Assembly (NCBI RefSeq): GCF_029867415.1
Contig: NC_081183.1
Location: 139,833,951 to 139,897,950 of the forward strand
Length of the DNA stretch: 64,000 bases
Source: Vicia villosa
Taxonomy: Eukaryota > Streptophyta > Magnoliopsida > Fabales > Fabaceae
Reading direction: 5' to 3'
How positions within the stretch are numbered: position 1 is the first letter of the stretch; every line of letters starts with the position of its first letter. This document shows positions 23,604-34,439 of the stretch, in pieces. Under the pieces are notes generated by a model. It was given only the letters and a program-made list of their open reading frames with translations. It ran no database searches and was not told the DNA's origin. Made by a program: the position numbers and the translations under genes.

Positions 23604-25111
23604 CTATTCTGGAAAAGGATTAGATCTTACATTGGGACCAGTATCCTTGAAATTTAACATATTTTCCCTCATCAACTCTTGTACTCTAGCCTTTAATGCA
23701 TAACACTTTTCCAAATCATGACCAGCACCACCTTGATGGAATGCACAATGAAGATCAGACCTGAAACCGGGTGGAAGAGGGTTTGGAGGAGTAAGAGCCC
23801 TAGTTGTAATTAGACCTTTCTGAACCATCAAAGGATAAAGCTTAGTGTAAGTCATGGGGATAGGATCATATGTGGTCCTATTGCGGTTCTGATTTTGTCC
23901 AACAGCCTGACGTTGAGGAACTTGAACTGGTTGATGATTAACAGCAGCTACAAATGGTTGATCATAGTATTGGGCCTTTTGACGAGGTATTCTTCTTTCA
24001 TTCGAGACAGCATTGGTTTCTTCCTTCTTTCTTTGAAAGTTCCCAAAGGATTTCTTTGTACCATTAGAAGATTCACCAACAGTAGACATTTTGCCCTTCT
24101 TAATCCCTTCTTCTAACCTTTGGCCAATAGTCACCAAATCTGTGAAGCTTGAAGATATACTGCCAATCATTTTCTCCCAAAAGAAAGGCGAGAGAGTGTC
24201 CATAAACATGCTTGTAAGTTCCTTCTCAGCCAGAGGTGGTTCAACTTGAGAGGCTAGCTCTCTCCAACGTTGAGCATACTCCTTGAAGGATTCTTTCTCC
24301 TTTTGAGACATGTTTTGTAGATGAAAATGGTCAGGGGACATGTTGAGGTTGTATTTGTACTACTTCATGAAGGCGTCAGCCAAATCTTGGAAGCACTAGA
24401 TATGGTTCCTTTCAAGTCCCATATACCACTTGAGTGAAGCACCAATAAGACTGTCTTGAAAGAAATGAATGAGCAATTTCTAATTGTTGGTGTAGGCAGC
24501 CATCTTTCTGACGTACATGACCAAATGGCTTATAGGAATGGTATGCCCCTTATATTTCTCAAATTCTGGAGTCTTGAAATTTGCAGGCATCACAAGGTCA
24601 AAACTAAGCACATGTTGCCAGCATCAATGCTAAAGAACTCATTATCTTCCATGGCCCTTAATCTCTTTTCTATGGTTTGAAATTGTTCTTGCACACCTTC
24701 ATGTTAAATAGCATCTTCTTGACTTTCACTTCGGACATCAGCAGCATGATGCTCAAAAAGAGGATTTTCATAAGGAGCTCGGATAGTTTGTGCAGTGGTA
24801 TGAACAACAGGATGAGGTTCAGTTAATACAGGAGCTTGAAACACCGGTTGAGAAGATTGGACAATCATAACAGTAGTGGCAAAAGGTGGAGAATAATTCG
24901 GAGGCAAACTAAACTCTGGCCATGTAGTTGTGGTCCTTTGGTTAGGCTGAGGGTCAGTAACAACATCAGTAACTTCTGAGACAACATTTCTTTAAGGTGG
25001 CTCCCCTCTAGCAATCAAAACTTGCAACATCTCTGTGAGCTTGGTCATGCCTGTCTTCAACTCGTCAATTTTCATTCTAAATTCCATGTTATGTTGTTCT
25101 TGGTCTGCCAT
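23604..25111 (-). pseudogene. gag of Ogre-like element A
   Basis: The start is the minus-strand ATG at 25111 (MADQEQHNMEFRMK). Stops at 24992 and 24704 lie in the same frame; one more follows at about 24600. The rest opens at 24341-23604. Conserved Ogre gag blocks are MSPDHFHLQNMSQKEKESFK, FKEYAQRWRELASQVEPPL and FMDTLSPFFWEKMIG, matching the order in Ogre B. A variant zinc knuckle CAFHQGGAGHDLEKC (C-x2-H-x5-H-x4-C) is near the end, followed by NMLNFKDTGPNVRSNPFPE and a stop. Protease and pol, which should follow, are missing. Gag would form particles; this copy is inactive. Confidence 0.75.
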
Positions 25112-26466
25112 TCTTCATCTGACGTTAGCTCTAGTTCCGTACTTGTGTTAAGGAAACAACTTGACGGTTGACAAATAACTATTGAAAGACACATATGGAA
25201 TAAGATTTTTGAACAACCTGGATGTATGCAAAGGATGTAAATGATATGCAATGTAATGCAAAAAAAAATTCATTTTTAATTTTCAAAGTATCTAAAAATA
25301 TCTTTCAAGGAATTATTAAGAGCTTGTGAATGTAAACACTATAAGGTAACTTGAAAAGGAAATTTCATTCATTAATAATAAGAGACAAAGCGTCCTTGGT
25401 ACATATAAGGGACAAGGGTCATCGAGGGACAATCGAGGGTCATCGAGGTTCCAATACTTTAAAGAGTTACAAAGGGACAAGGGTCACCTTAAGATACAAT
25501 CACTTTCTAGAGTTACAAGATAGAAATAACAAAGAAATCTAGAAAATCTTAAAAGTAATTCTAAGGAATCTCAATGTGAAGTATCCATATCATCTTGGTT
25601 CTCAGGAGAGATAACAACATTCTATACTTGTCACAGAAATTCTTAGGATTAACAATAAAAGATCCAAACTTTCTTAACTATTCTATCTTTGGACTCTTGA
25701 AAGTGTACCTCTTGGTTTTTCTTCTTTCAAGTTCCATTCCTATAATGTTATACAAAAATAGTTTCTTTTAATTCCTTGAAAGATGTTTTGGTTTTAAAAT
25801 GGATGAATGAATGCAAACATAGTAAAAACATGGGTTTAAGGGTTCAAAGTCACGAGCATGGAGCCAAAGGTCTACCCATCCCAAAGGTGTGTACTATGGT
25901 TATTTTGTACCTGTAGATCAAGGTTCTATTGTTTCCCAGACTCAAGCAACCCAACTTGGAGATTGTAAACTCTGTATCAATATACTCATTTGAACAAAAT
26001 CCAAGAGAACCTCATCTGAGCGTAGCCTCGTGTAGCAACTATTTTGAAAATAAATCAGACATAGTTTCCACACTACATCTTAATGGCCAAGATTGGTTAA
26101 GGGTTTCTAGGTCCCCCGCTTCTACAGCTTTGTTGAACGCAACGATGTATTCCCAACTACATGGTCAATAAAGTTACTTCCAAAAAGGCCTCCACTAAGC
26201 GATGGATCTCAAATTGACTTCTTTGGGACTACTCCCTCGAGATCAAAATGACTATACCAGTCTCCTATAAAAAGTTTACACTCTAAATCCAGGTTAGGAT
26301 TTGTCTCACCACAAGGGGAATCAAGCCCTTTCCCAATACAACCCAATAAAAATAACAAGTATTCACATAGGAAAGTAAAAGACAAATGTATGTACAAAAC
26401 AAAAACAATAATATAAACAAAGATAGGGTCAACGCTTCCAAAGATACACCAATAATTTGATCAGTC

Positions 26467-26484
26467 TCCCTAGCAGATTCGCCA
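26467..26484 (-). promoter_or_regulatory. primer-binding site of element A (tRNA-Arg type)
   Basis: The minus strand reads TGGCGAATCTGCTAGGGA, seven bases after the LTR end (CCGCTACA). It resembles the TGGCGACT...CTGGGGA primer site of Ogre elements with a few substitutions. Confidence 0.55.
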
Positions 26485-26490
26485 CTTTTA

Positions 26491-26860
26491 TGTAGCGGTG
26501 AAATTGGTGATATTAAAGCAATGGGAAAGACTTAGCTCATTTTGTTTCAAACAGAGTCGCCACCGCGCTTTATTGTTTCCAAAAAGAATGGGAGAAAGAG
26601 CGAATAAAACCCACAGAAATTTTTAAAATCAAAACTAATAAACTTATCAAAGATTTGGGTAAGGGGGTTTGTTATACAAGGGGAAGGTTTTAAGCACCCC
26701 TCATATCCATGGTAATCCATGGGAACCTCTTTGAAAATGATAGTGTTTTTGTGTACATCTATTTTGAAAAAGCATATGTGAACCTGTTTAAAAAGAGTGT
26801 GGGGATGGGAAAAGAATTTTTTGAAAGTGAGCTCGATAAGACATCGCATCTTAGACCTAC
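26491..26860 (-). repeat. 5' LTR remnant of element A (370 bp)
   Basis: Its plus strand starts TGTAGCGGTGAAATTGGTGA and follows 17273-17642 closely, for example the CACCGCGCTTTATT and GGGGAAGGTTTTAAGCACCCC blocks. It is cut at ...GACCTAC by Ogre B (TGTCATACCCC at 26861). The unbroken partner reads GGCCTACATACCC across the same point, so the insertion site is exact. Confidence 0.75.
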
Positions 26861-28304
26861 TGTCATACCCCAATTTTTGACCTAAGATACCACCTCATAT
26901 CATAGCATATGCATCATTTGCATCACTAACAAATTGCATAGCTTGTGTTTGCTACTTGTGCTCAGCAGGGTTTAATCAAGAAATCACTCATCAGTACAAG
27001 CAACAATCAATTAGGGTTTTGTTCTCCATTCATATCAAATGAACCATCTTCATCAACAATCAACATTTGGTCCTCAAAGATTCATTTCAACTAGCTCAAA
27101 GGCTCTGAATCAACCAGATTAGGGTTTTGACTGAAGACAGCATACTCCTGACTTTTGCTCAGGATTTGACCTAATGACTTGGGACATGACCTCAAGACCC
27201 CAAGTACATCATTTTGACCTAATCTATTGGATCAAGACATCTCCTACACAAGGATTGATCAACAGTGAAATTTCAAAATCATCAGACTAGGGTTTTGAAC
27301 TATCAGGGACTGAAATCAGGGATCACATTTGGGAAACCCTAAAAAGCTCCAGGGAATCACTCAAAGGTTTAAATCATCTTCAAATAATCCCTATGACAAT
27401 ATCCAATGGAAATTGTACTTCAATTCAAGATCCACAGTCATCAATTTCATCTGGTCGACAATTAGGGTTTTTGACCTAATTCACCTGAACAACTGACTTT
27501 TTAATCAGGACATGATGCCACAATTTCAACTATGGCTCGAGGTCCTCCAATAATTCAATATGATCCATTCATACCATCCATTTGGTGAGGATAGCTTGGT
27601 TCATTTGAAATATCCAGAAACGCGATTCGTCTGAAAAAGTCAACTGTACAAGATCACCATTGACTTTTTGGAAATTTTGGTCAACCATGACTTTTGAAGT
27701 TTTAAATCATCAATATATGATATTTGAAGTCATTTGATCAAGGAAAATCAAGAAAATCAATCAAGAATCAAAAAGTCAAAAGTTTGACTTTCCATACTTA
27801 GAAAAATTTCTAAGTGTTTTCAATAGTTTTTACCAAACTTTGGAAGGGAATATCTCAAAATTTCACCTACAAACTGATAAAAATTTCCAACATGAAAGTT
27901 GTAGATTTTGATCCAATGAACAACTTTGTCACATATAATTTTTTTCCATCAGATCAACCATTTAAGAGATATGGAGCTTCAAAGTTGGTATCTTTTGAAA
28001 AATTCACTTAAAACCTCATTTTCATCAAAGTTCATGGATCTTTTTCACCCATTTCCTTAAAGGTCTTGAAGAAACTTTCAACTGGGTTTTTGAAGTACAT
28101 AACAAGAACTTTCCAAAATGTCCAAGAGCATGAAAAAATATGGAGCATAGCTATGGTTTTGAATTTTGCCATTAGTGATCATTTCACTTGAAATTTCAAG
28201 TCATTTTTCACAAAGTTATGAACTATTTTACCTTATGATGCAAGCAATGACATAAACAAGCAATAATTGGAAGATATTTCTGGTTTGTGATCAGATTGGA
28301 AAAA

Positions 28305-28312
28305 TATAAATA
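28305..28312 (+). promoter_or_regulatory. TATA box of Ogre LTR1
   Basis: TATAAATA sits 1444 bp into the LTR. In LTR2 the equivalent is TATAAAT at 44401, but the sequence before it differs because of a 141-bp length difference. The start of transcription is expected about 30 bp downstream, so the later LTR repeats are transcribed as part of the leader. Confidence 0.58.
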
Positions 28313-29264
28313 GAGGTCATTTCCTCATTCAAAATCACACCAAAACCTCCAAAGCATAGGTTTTCTCTTCTTTCTTGAAATGCAAGTTTGCTATAGTTTT
28401 CAAAGAGGTAGAAATATCAACCTCTAAACCATTGAAGTTCTGGCCAAGATGATGTTTCTAACAACTCATAAACATCATATGGGATGTGTTGATCCACTCA
28501 TACACCCCAAAAACACTTAAACCTCAAAATCACTACCTCACTTCCATATATGCACATAATAAGCCTTATCATGCCAAAATTCATTCAAGCTCAGTTCTGT
28601 CCAAACTAACACTTCAAACACCATCCATATACTTCATATGAACTATCCCAACACTCATCATCAACCTGAAACCTCAGAATCATCAAGCTCGATTCACAAT
28701 TGGTCCTACTGCAGATCGGGTTCCATGGAGTGATCCAGATGAATTCAATCCATTCCAAGCATCCAGACACCTTCCATAAGGTCCATTGAAGCTATCCAGA
28801 TCATCAAATAGCATCTGTAACACCTCTTTTGCAGAATTCAATTCTCAGTTTTGCCGTTTTTGAAGGTAAGTGCTATGAACTTCAAACTCCATCATACATG
28901 CATCATAAATGGAATATTGCTTTGCCATCTTGTTTCGGCACCATCACTGAATAATAACCCTCAATCAATTGCATCATATCATGATCATACACGATTTCAC
29001 AATGATTTGTCATATTAGGGTTTTTCGTGTTCGTCAAAAAATTGATCACCTTAAAGCAAAAATAAATGAATTATGAGGACACCATCATGATTCTCGTGAA
29101 AAAACGAGTGAGATAGACCCTTCACTTGATCAATTTGGTTCAATTTTGAAGATTTTCAAATTCAAATGGGGATGGTGTTCTTGGCGCCATTTTTTGCGAA
29201 GGAAATTTGGAAATTGAGTTTGAAATATAATCAATTCGTTGCAAGGGTTAAGCAGACCACGCGC

Positions 29265-29320
29265 ATGGTCCAGTTGGCTAATTTTTTGAGTGGCAACCTC
29301 CAGGTCATGGGTTCAACACC
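29265..29320 (+). other. tRNA-like A-box/B-box pair in Ogre LTR1
   Basis: ATGGTCCAGTTGGCTAA (29265-29281) resembles a tRNA D-arm or A box. GGTTCAACACC (29310-29320) resembles the B box, inside the phrase ATGGGTTCAACACCCTTAGG. LTR2 has an even better version at 45362-45418 (GTGGTCCAGTTGGCTAAG ... GGGTTCAACACCC). It is not an intact tRNA gene. It may be a tRNA-derived relic or a polymerase III promoter-like segment. Confidence 0.42.
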
Positions 29321-30607
29321 CTTAGGGACCAAAACCTCTTTTTTAACACTATTTTTCTTCATTTTTTTACACAACTTTGATTAATTAATTAACCAATCAA
29401 ATTAATTCGTTTTCACATCATTTTTTGTACACTTCTCATTTAACATATATATTTTATGAATATAAAAAAATCACAAAAATATTTATTATTTGGTATGTTT
29501 TTATTAGGTTTAAAATGACATATTTTTAAGTATTTTTAATACTTTAAATATTGTTTTTCATTTGATTTTCAAACTTAATCACTTGTAATTATTTTTGTGA
29601 TCAAACCCTAATCTCTTAGGTCTTAATTAAGCATAAAATTTGTCTTTTATCTTAATTAATTTGACTTTTGTCAACATTCAAACTGTTTTAAAACGGACGA
29701 TCAAAGTTTTTCAAACGACGAAACCTCGCGTCTTTTTAACAAAACAATCAACCATGTTTTATAAAATAAAACATGGGCATCCCTTATGGTATAAGTCCCA
29801 TTCCTTTGTATAAAATTAGGTTTTTCATTGTATATATGCCTATCTTTTTATACCGCGGTCAATTTGATTTAAACCCTCGAATAACAAGATCAAAAATTAG
29901 GGTTTTTGTCAAAATCTTCGTGGGCCTCCCTTAAGGTATAAGTCCCAAGCCCTTTTGTAAATATACATTTACATAGCCATGAATAAACTCAATGGGCCTC
30001 TCCCCGAGTATAAGTACCGAGCCCCCGTGCATACAAACGGATCATCCTTACAGGTATATTTCCTTCATAAACTCCATTCTATACACACACCTTGTCATAT
30101 ATAATTGTTCATACTTGTTCATATTTGTTCATGTACTTGTTAATATTTGTTCGTACTTGTTCATATTTGTGATCATGTTATATATACTTGTTCAACTTAG
30201 TATAACACTAGGTTCCCCATAGCCTCCTATTGGGCTTCGTGCAAAGAATCTCCCTTAGTTTAAGTTAGGACATAGAGTATGGTTTCCCGGTGAAATCGCT
30301 CTAAGAGCTCAAACCAACTATACCATGCCTCCTCTTGGGCTTCGTACAAACGACTGTGCCTCCTATAGCCTCCTCTTGGGATTACAATGCAAGGACCCTC
30401 GATTGTCCCTCCCATAGCCTCCTCTTGGGCTTACAATGCAAGGACCCTCGAATAGCCTCCTCTTGGGCTTCGTACAAGGACCCACGGGCTTCTTATAAGC
30501 ATCCCCATAATCCAAAAACAAATACCCTAGGAGATTAGACATTTATCATCTCTATGATAGGAGTATCTCGTCTATATCATCACAATCAATCAATCAAAAT
30601 TTTTTTT

Positions 30608-30807
30608 GCCACAAGGCTGGCTAATCAATCAAATCTTTTGCCACAAGGCTGGCTGATTAATCAAAGTTTTTGCCACAAGGCTGGCTTCATCGAAACTTTT
30701 GCCACAAGGCTGGCTGATTAATCAAAACTTTTTGTCACAAGGCTGACTTATCAAAAGTTTTTGCCACAAGGCTGGTTAATCAAACTTGTTTTTGCCACAA
30801 GGCTGGC
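30608..30807 (+). repeat. seven-unit CACAAGGCTG hairpin array in LTR1
   Basis: Units begin at 30608, 30640, 30672, 30701, 30734, 30763 and 30794 (spacing 29-33 bp). Most read GCCA-CAAGGC-TGGC, a 4-bp stem with a 6-nt loop. The fifth reads GTCA-CAAGGC-TGAC, changed at both paired positions. Spacers are TTAATCAAA-like. LTR2 has the array at about 46706-46905. Confidence 0.8.
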
Positions 30808-31520
30808 TAAACAAAAACATCTTTATCATTCTAAGCACCATAAGTGGCACATCCCAAGTCTTATAATGAAAAGATTCAAACAAAAATCAAACAGATGTAT
30901 GTGATGATATAGATTAGATACATCGAGCATTAAGATGATATTTGTCTCTTCTCCTTTGCTTCCACTAGCATAAGTGGGAACTACGATTGCTCTGACTTTC
31001 TCAACATCCCTTTGAGAATACGTAGGCACAAGGTCGTATCCTTGGCGAGCAAAACTTCTATCTCCCTCAAACCACCCAAACCTTAGCACCCGTAGACCTC
31101 GAGCTACAGATGCCCTGATTCCCTCTAAGGGATATGTATGCAAAAGATTGTGATGATCTTTGCGAGCATAATCAAACAAACACCTTAGGTCCCACCTATC
31201 TCACAAGAACTCCCAATAACATAGAATGAAACAAACATAACAAAGAAACCTATAGAGTACTATAGATACATAGGGTGCTAATACCTTCCCTTTGTATAAC
31301 CAACCCTCTTACCTGGAATCTCTCCCCCTTTTGCATTGCTTTTAATTTTTATTATTTGCTTTGCATTTCTTTTAAGGTTTGTGCAACTTTTTTCCTTTTC
31401 CTACTTTGGAAACAATAAAAAGTTTGGTCGTGACAAAAAAAAAAAAAAAATCATTTTCTTGAACATCGAGCCCAGAGAAGGCATCCAGTGTCTCATCCCG
31501 ATTTTCACGCGACAGAAAAA

Positions 31521-31538
31521 TGGCGACTTCACTGGGGA
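31521..31538 (+). promoter_or_regulatory. primer-binding site of Ogre B, copy 1
   Basis: TGGCGACTTCACTGGGGA lies six bases after the LTR end and is complementary, with one mismatch, to the 3' end of a plant tRNA-Arg. This is the primer Ogre elements use. Copy 2 at 47617-47634 has a further G-to-A change (CACTAGGGA). Confidence 0.72.
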
Positions 31539-31924
31539 CAAATCTTTTTATTGTTTCCAAAGAAAGGGTTAATTCTAATTATTATGTTTTCATTCTTGTT
31601 ACATGTGTGGTTCTGTGGTTCTATTACATGTGTGGTTCTGTTATAAGTGATACATTATGGACAAATCCTTACCCGGATTAAGTACACATAAGATTTAGGT
31701 GGAGGGTATAATCATGAATGACATACAAGGAATTCAGTCCTTAAAAAGCTGGCATGAGAATCCTTCCGCTCAGTGGAGGTTCCTTGTTGGTAGTATATGT
31801 TTAGCAAGTTCAGTTGCGAAGACATTATTGCTTTCATTGAACTGTAGAAGCTGAGTTGGCCGTAGAACCCATAACCCATCCTGGCCTTATTAGGTTGTGG
31901 CGCAGAAACTATTCAGGTGAAGAC

Positions 31925-32600
31925 TTGGATTAACTACAATCCGGTCCTAGCCCGACGACAACTCGGGTATGCAAATTCAGCTAAACCCATTGGTCTCGCA
32001 GTGGAAAGCTACTTCTACCAAGAAGGGGAGGATCCTCAAGGGTTGAAAACAAGAATGGTAAGAGCTTGGTACGACGTCCGAAGGAAAGAAAAAGGTGGGG
32101 TAAGAAACTGCATTGCTACGGACGCCTACACCTGTTGGATGAAGAAAAGAGCAGGGGAGTTTCAAATGCCTTATGATTATGAAAAACCCATGTTCCCTGT
32201 GGTGTCTCAACTACCCAACATTCCCATTGACACTATGGAAGAATACCAAGAGACTCTAGCCAAGATGAGGTTAGTAAAAGACGCTTGGGAAGAAAAGTTT
32301 CGTAAAGCTGATGTGGAAAACAGAAAGTTGAAGAAACGGGTGAAAGATCACGAAGAAACTCTCTATTATCAAGATGAATGGCTCATGAGTAAAGATGAGA
32401 AGATCCGTCGGAAAGACGCTGCAATCAGGAGGTACATCATAGAAAGCAAGAAAAATCTTGAAGGCTCGACAAGCAATGCTCCAATGCCTGACGATTGGAA
32501 GAATGTTTTGACAAGTTGAGGACCGAGAAGGCCGAGTTGAAAAATCATGAAGCTCAAGCTACATAACGCATTTGGTTCTTCATCCGATGAGGATGTTTAG
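31925..32600 (+). pseudogene. ORF1 remnant in Ogre internal 1
   Basis: Only the C-terminal part of the Ogre-specific ORF1 remains (INYNPVLARRQLGY onward: a basic, charged region predicted to be largely helical or coiled, KADVENRKLKKRVKDHEE). Against internal 2, 1268 bp are missing at 31925-31930, with ATTA shared at the junction. A one-base loss (GTTTTGAC for GTTATTGAC) gives a stop at 32517-32519, and a 17-bp deletion follows near 32542. The equivalent of the normal stop is TAG 32598-32600. ORF1 lies upstream of gag in Ogre elements and its function is unknown. Confidence 0.7.
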
Positions 32601-32906
32601 GATTGTTTAGCTTTTATTTATCATTTGCTTCTATAGGAGCTATGCTCCAATGTTGTAACATTTCCCATTGTTTCAATAAAAGAAAAGTTTGTGTTCAGAT
32701 GTTTGCAAGAAAATAATCTTTAAAATGTTTGGAAAAATCATAAACTGCTTTTTGCATACATCATTCTGTATATCGAGTCTGTTGTATAGAGTCTCATCTT
32801 TTGGATCTTTCTCCATTAGATCGTCAAGCTGTCGCGTCTCAAAGTTTCTCGACCGCGCTCGAATTCAGATCACAGATACAATACTCGTTCAAGAAAAAGA
32901 AGAGTG

Positions 32907-34436
32907 ATGGAAAGATCTGAACAAGAGAATATTGAGCTCCGTGGTACAGTGACCACCCTTCAAGAAAAGTTGGAAAGTCTCACTACTCTGGTTGACTCCT
33001 TAATGGCCGCGCAGAATCAGCCACCACCCAACAATCAAGCAACAGTGATATCTGAGATCACTACTCCAGTCTCTACAGTTGCATTCAGCATTCCATCTTT
33101 CTCCATGCCAGAAGGTTGGAGCATGCCTTTCAGCTTCGGTGCAGGTTTCCGCCATAATTTCTCTGGGATTCCAACATCCACAACTGAAGCACCTGCTGCA
33201 CAAAGTTCAGTGTTCACTCCAAATCAGGGGGTAGCTTTTTCCCAAATCACTATGGCACTCTGTCAACCCACTATGACGGTTGCTACTCCTATGGTTCACA
33301 TTGTTCCTTACGGAGACAACGAGATTTATCATGATCAAGGTGATAGCACAAATCAGCGAAACCGCGTGAAAGATCTCCAAGAACAGTTCAACAAGATTCA
33401 ACTGGAAGTCAAAGCTATTCGTGGGAAAGACTTGTTCGGGAAGAATGCCCAAGAGCTATGTTTGGTTCCCAGTGTACAAATACCAGCTAAATTTAAGGTC
33501 CCTGACTTTGAGAAGTACAAAGGTAGTTCTTGTCCACAAAGCCATCTCGTGATGTATGCCAGAAAGATGTCTACCTATGCAGACAATCAACAGTTGCTCA
33601 TCCATTACTTTAAAGACAGTTTAACCGGTGCTGCCCTGAAGTGGTACACAGGATTGGATAGCACCAATATTTGGACTTTCAACGACCTAGGCGAGGCCTT
33701 TGTCCGACAATACAAATACAACTCGGATATGGCTCCAGACAGAGATCAGCTCCGATCCATGGCTCAGAAAGATCATGAAGCTTTCAAAGAATATGCCCAA
33801 CGATGGAGAGAGACTGCTGCTCAGATTAATTCACCGTTAAAAGAGAAAGAGATGACAAAGATCTTCTTGAATACTCTTGGCCCGTTTTATTATGAACGCA
33901 TGATAGCTAGTGCTCCAAGTGATTTCACCGAAATGGTAAACATGGGGATGCGTCTAGAAGAAGGAGTACGAACCGGACGTCTAACTAAAGAAGGTGGATC
34001 TTCAAGCGTAACCAAAAAGTTCGGAAGCGGTTTCCAAAAGAAGAAAGAACAAAGTGTTGACATGGTATCCTAAGGAAAGCCAAAAGGGAACGTCAATCGT
34101 CAACAACAGATTGCTGCTATCGCGTCAGTCGTTAATACAGCACCGAATCCAGGATTTACCCCGCAGTTTCAACAACAACAGCCTCGACAACAGGCTCAAC
34201 AGTTTAACAATAATCAGAATCGTGTGCAAAGAGCTCCACAGTTTGATCCGATTCCAATGACCTACACAGAATTGTACCCTGCCTTGATTGAAAGAGGTCT
34301 TGCTCAAACTAAAGCACCACCACCAGTACCTGAGAAACTCCCATGGTGGTACAAAGCTGAGGTCTCATTCCCTTATCATCAAGGAGCACCTGGCCATGAT
34401 CTTGAGCATTGCATAGCTTTGAAATATGAAGTTTAG
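32907..34436 (+). pseudogene. gag of Ogre B, copy 1
   Basis: The start is ATG 32907 (MERSEQENIELR), because the preceding GTG is not needed. A coiled-coil N-terminus (LRGTVTTLQEKLESLTTLVDS) leads to a Pro/Ser/Thr-rich linker and the capsid-like region (FKVPDFEKYKGSSCPQSHL, LLIHYFKDSLTGAALKWY, FKEYAQRWRETAAQINSPL). Stops TAA 34071 and TAG 34434 replace CAA and CAG of copy 2 in the same frame. In the variant knuckle C-x2-H-x5-H-x4-C, the first Cys is Phe here (SFPYHQGAPGH) but Cys in copy 2. In Ogre elements gag and protease form one frame. This copy cannot make full-length gag. Confidence 0.82.
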
Positions 34437-34439
34437 AGG

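Larger units (their letters stand above)
17273..26860 (-). mobile_element. Ogre-like element A, pol-less and nested
   Basis: On the minus strand the order is 5' LTR remnant (26491-26860), primer site (26467-26484), leader, broken gag (25111-23604), a short 3' region with a tandem repeat array, polypurine tract (20910-20894) and 3' LTR (20893-17273). No protease, RT, RNase H or integrase is present: only about 2.7 kb separate the end of gag from the 3' LTR. The 5' LTR is cut by insertion of Ogre B at 26861; the equivalent point in the intact LTR is between 17642 and 17643. It is a deletion derivative that would need proteins in trans. The leader 25112-26466 has no gene. Confidence 0.72.
26861..31514 (+). 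repeat. LTR1 of Ogre B (4654 bp)
   Basis: The LTR starts TGTCATACCCCAATTTTTGAC and ends CACGCGACA. A TATA box lies at 28305. Then come a tRNA-like segment (29265-29320), a series of GTATAAGT-centred repeats (about 29780-30030), CCTCCTCTTGGGCTT repeats (about 30225-30490) and seven CACAAGGCTG hairpin units (30608-30807). Compared with LTR2 it lacks 141 bp around the TATA box. LTR2 lacks about 27 bp that LTR1 has near 27660-27690, between short direct repeats. The small open frames inside are not genes. Confidence 0.88.

Noticed and set aside
23895..24680. Plus-strand open frames opposite gag of element A
   Set aside because: They are antisense shadows of the gag sequence.
29255..29340. A functional tRNA gene in the Ogre LTR
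   Set aside because: Only A- and B-box-like parts are visible; acceptor and anticodon stems cannot be completed.
30608..30807. CRISPR-like spacing of CACAAGGCTG units
   Set aside because: Spacers are short and similar to each other (TTAATCAAA-like), and the array is duplicated in both LTRs, so it is an LTR repeat.
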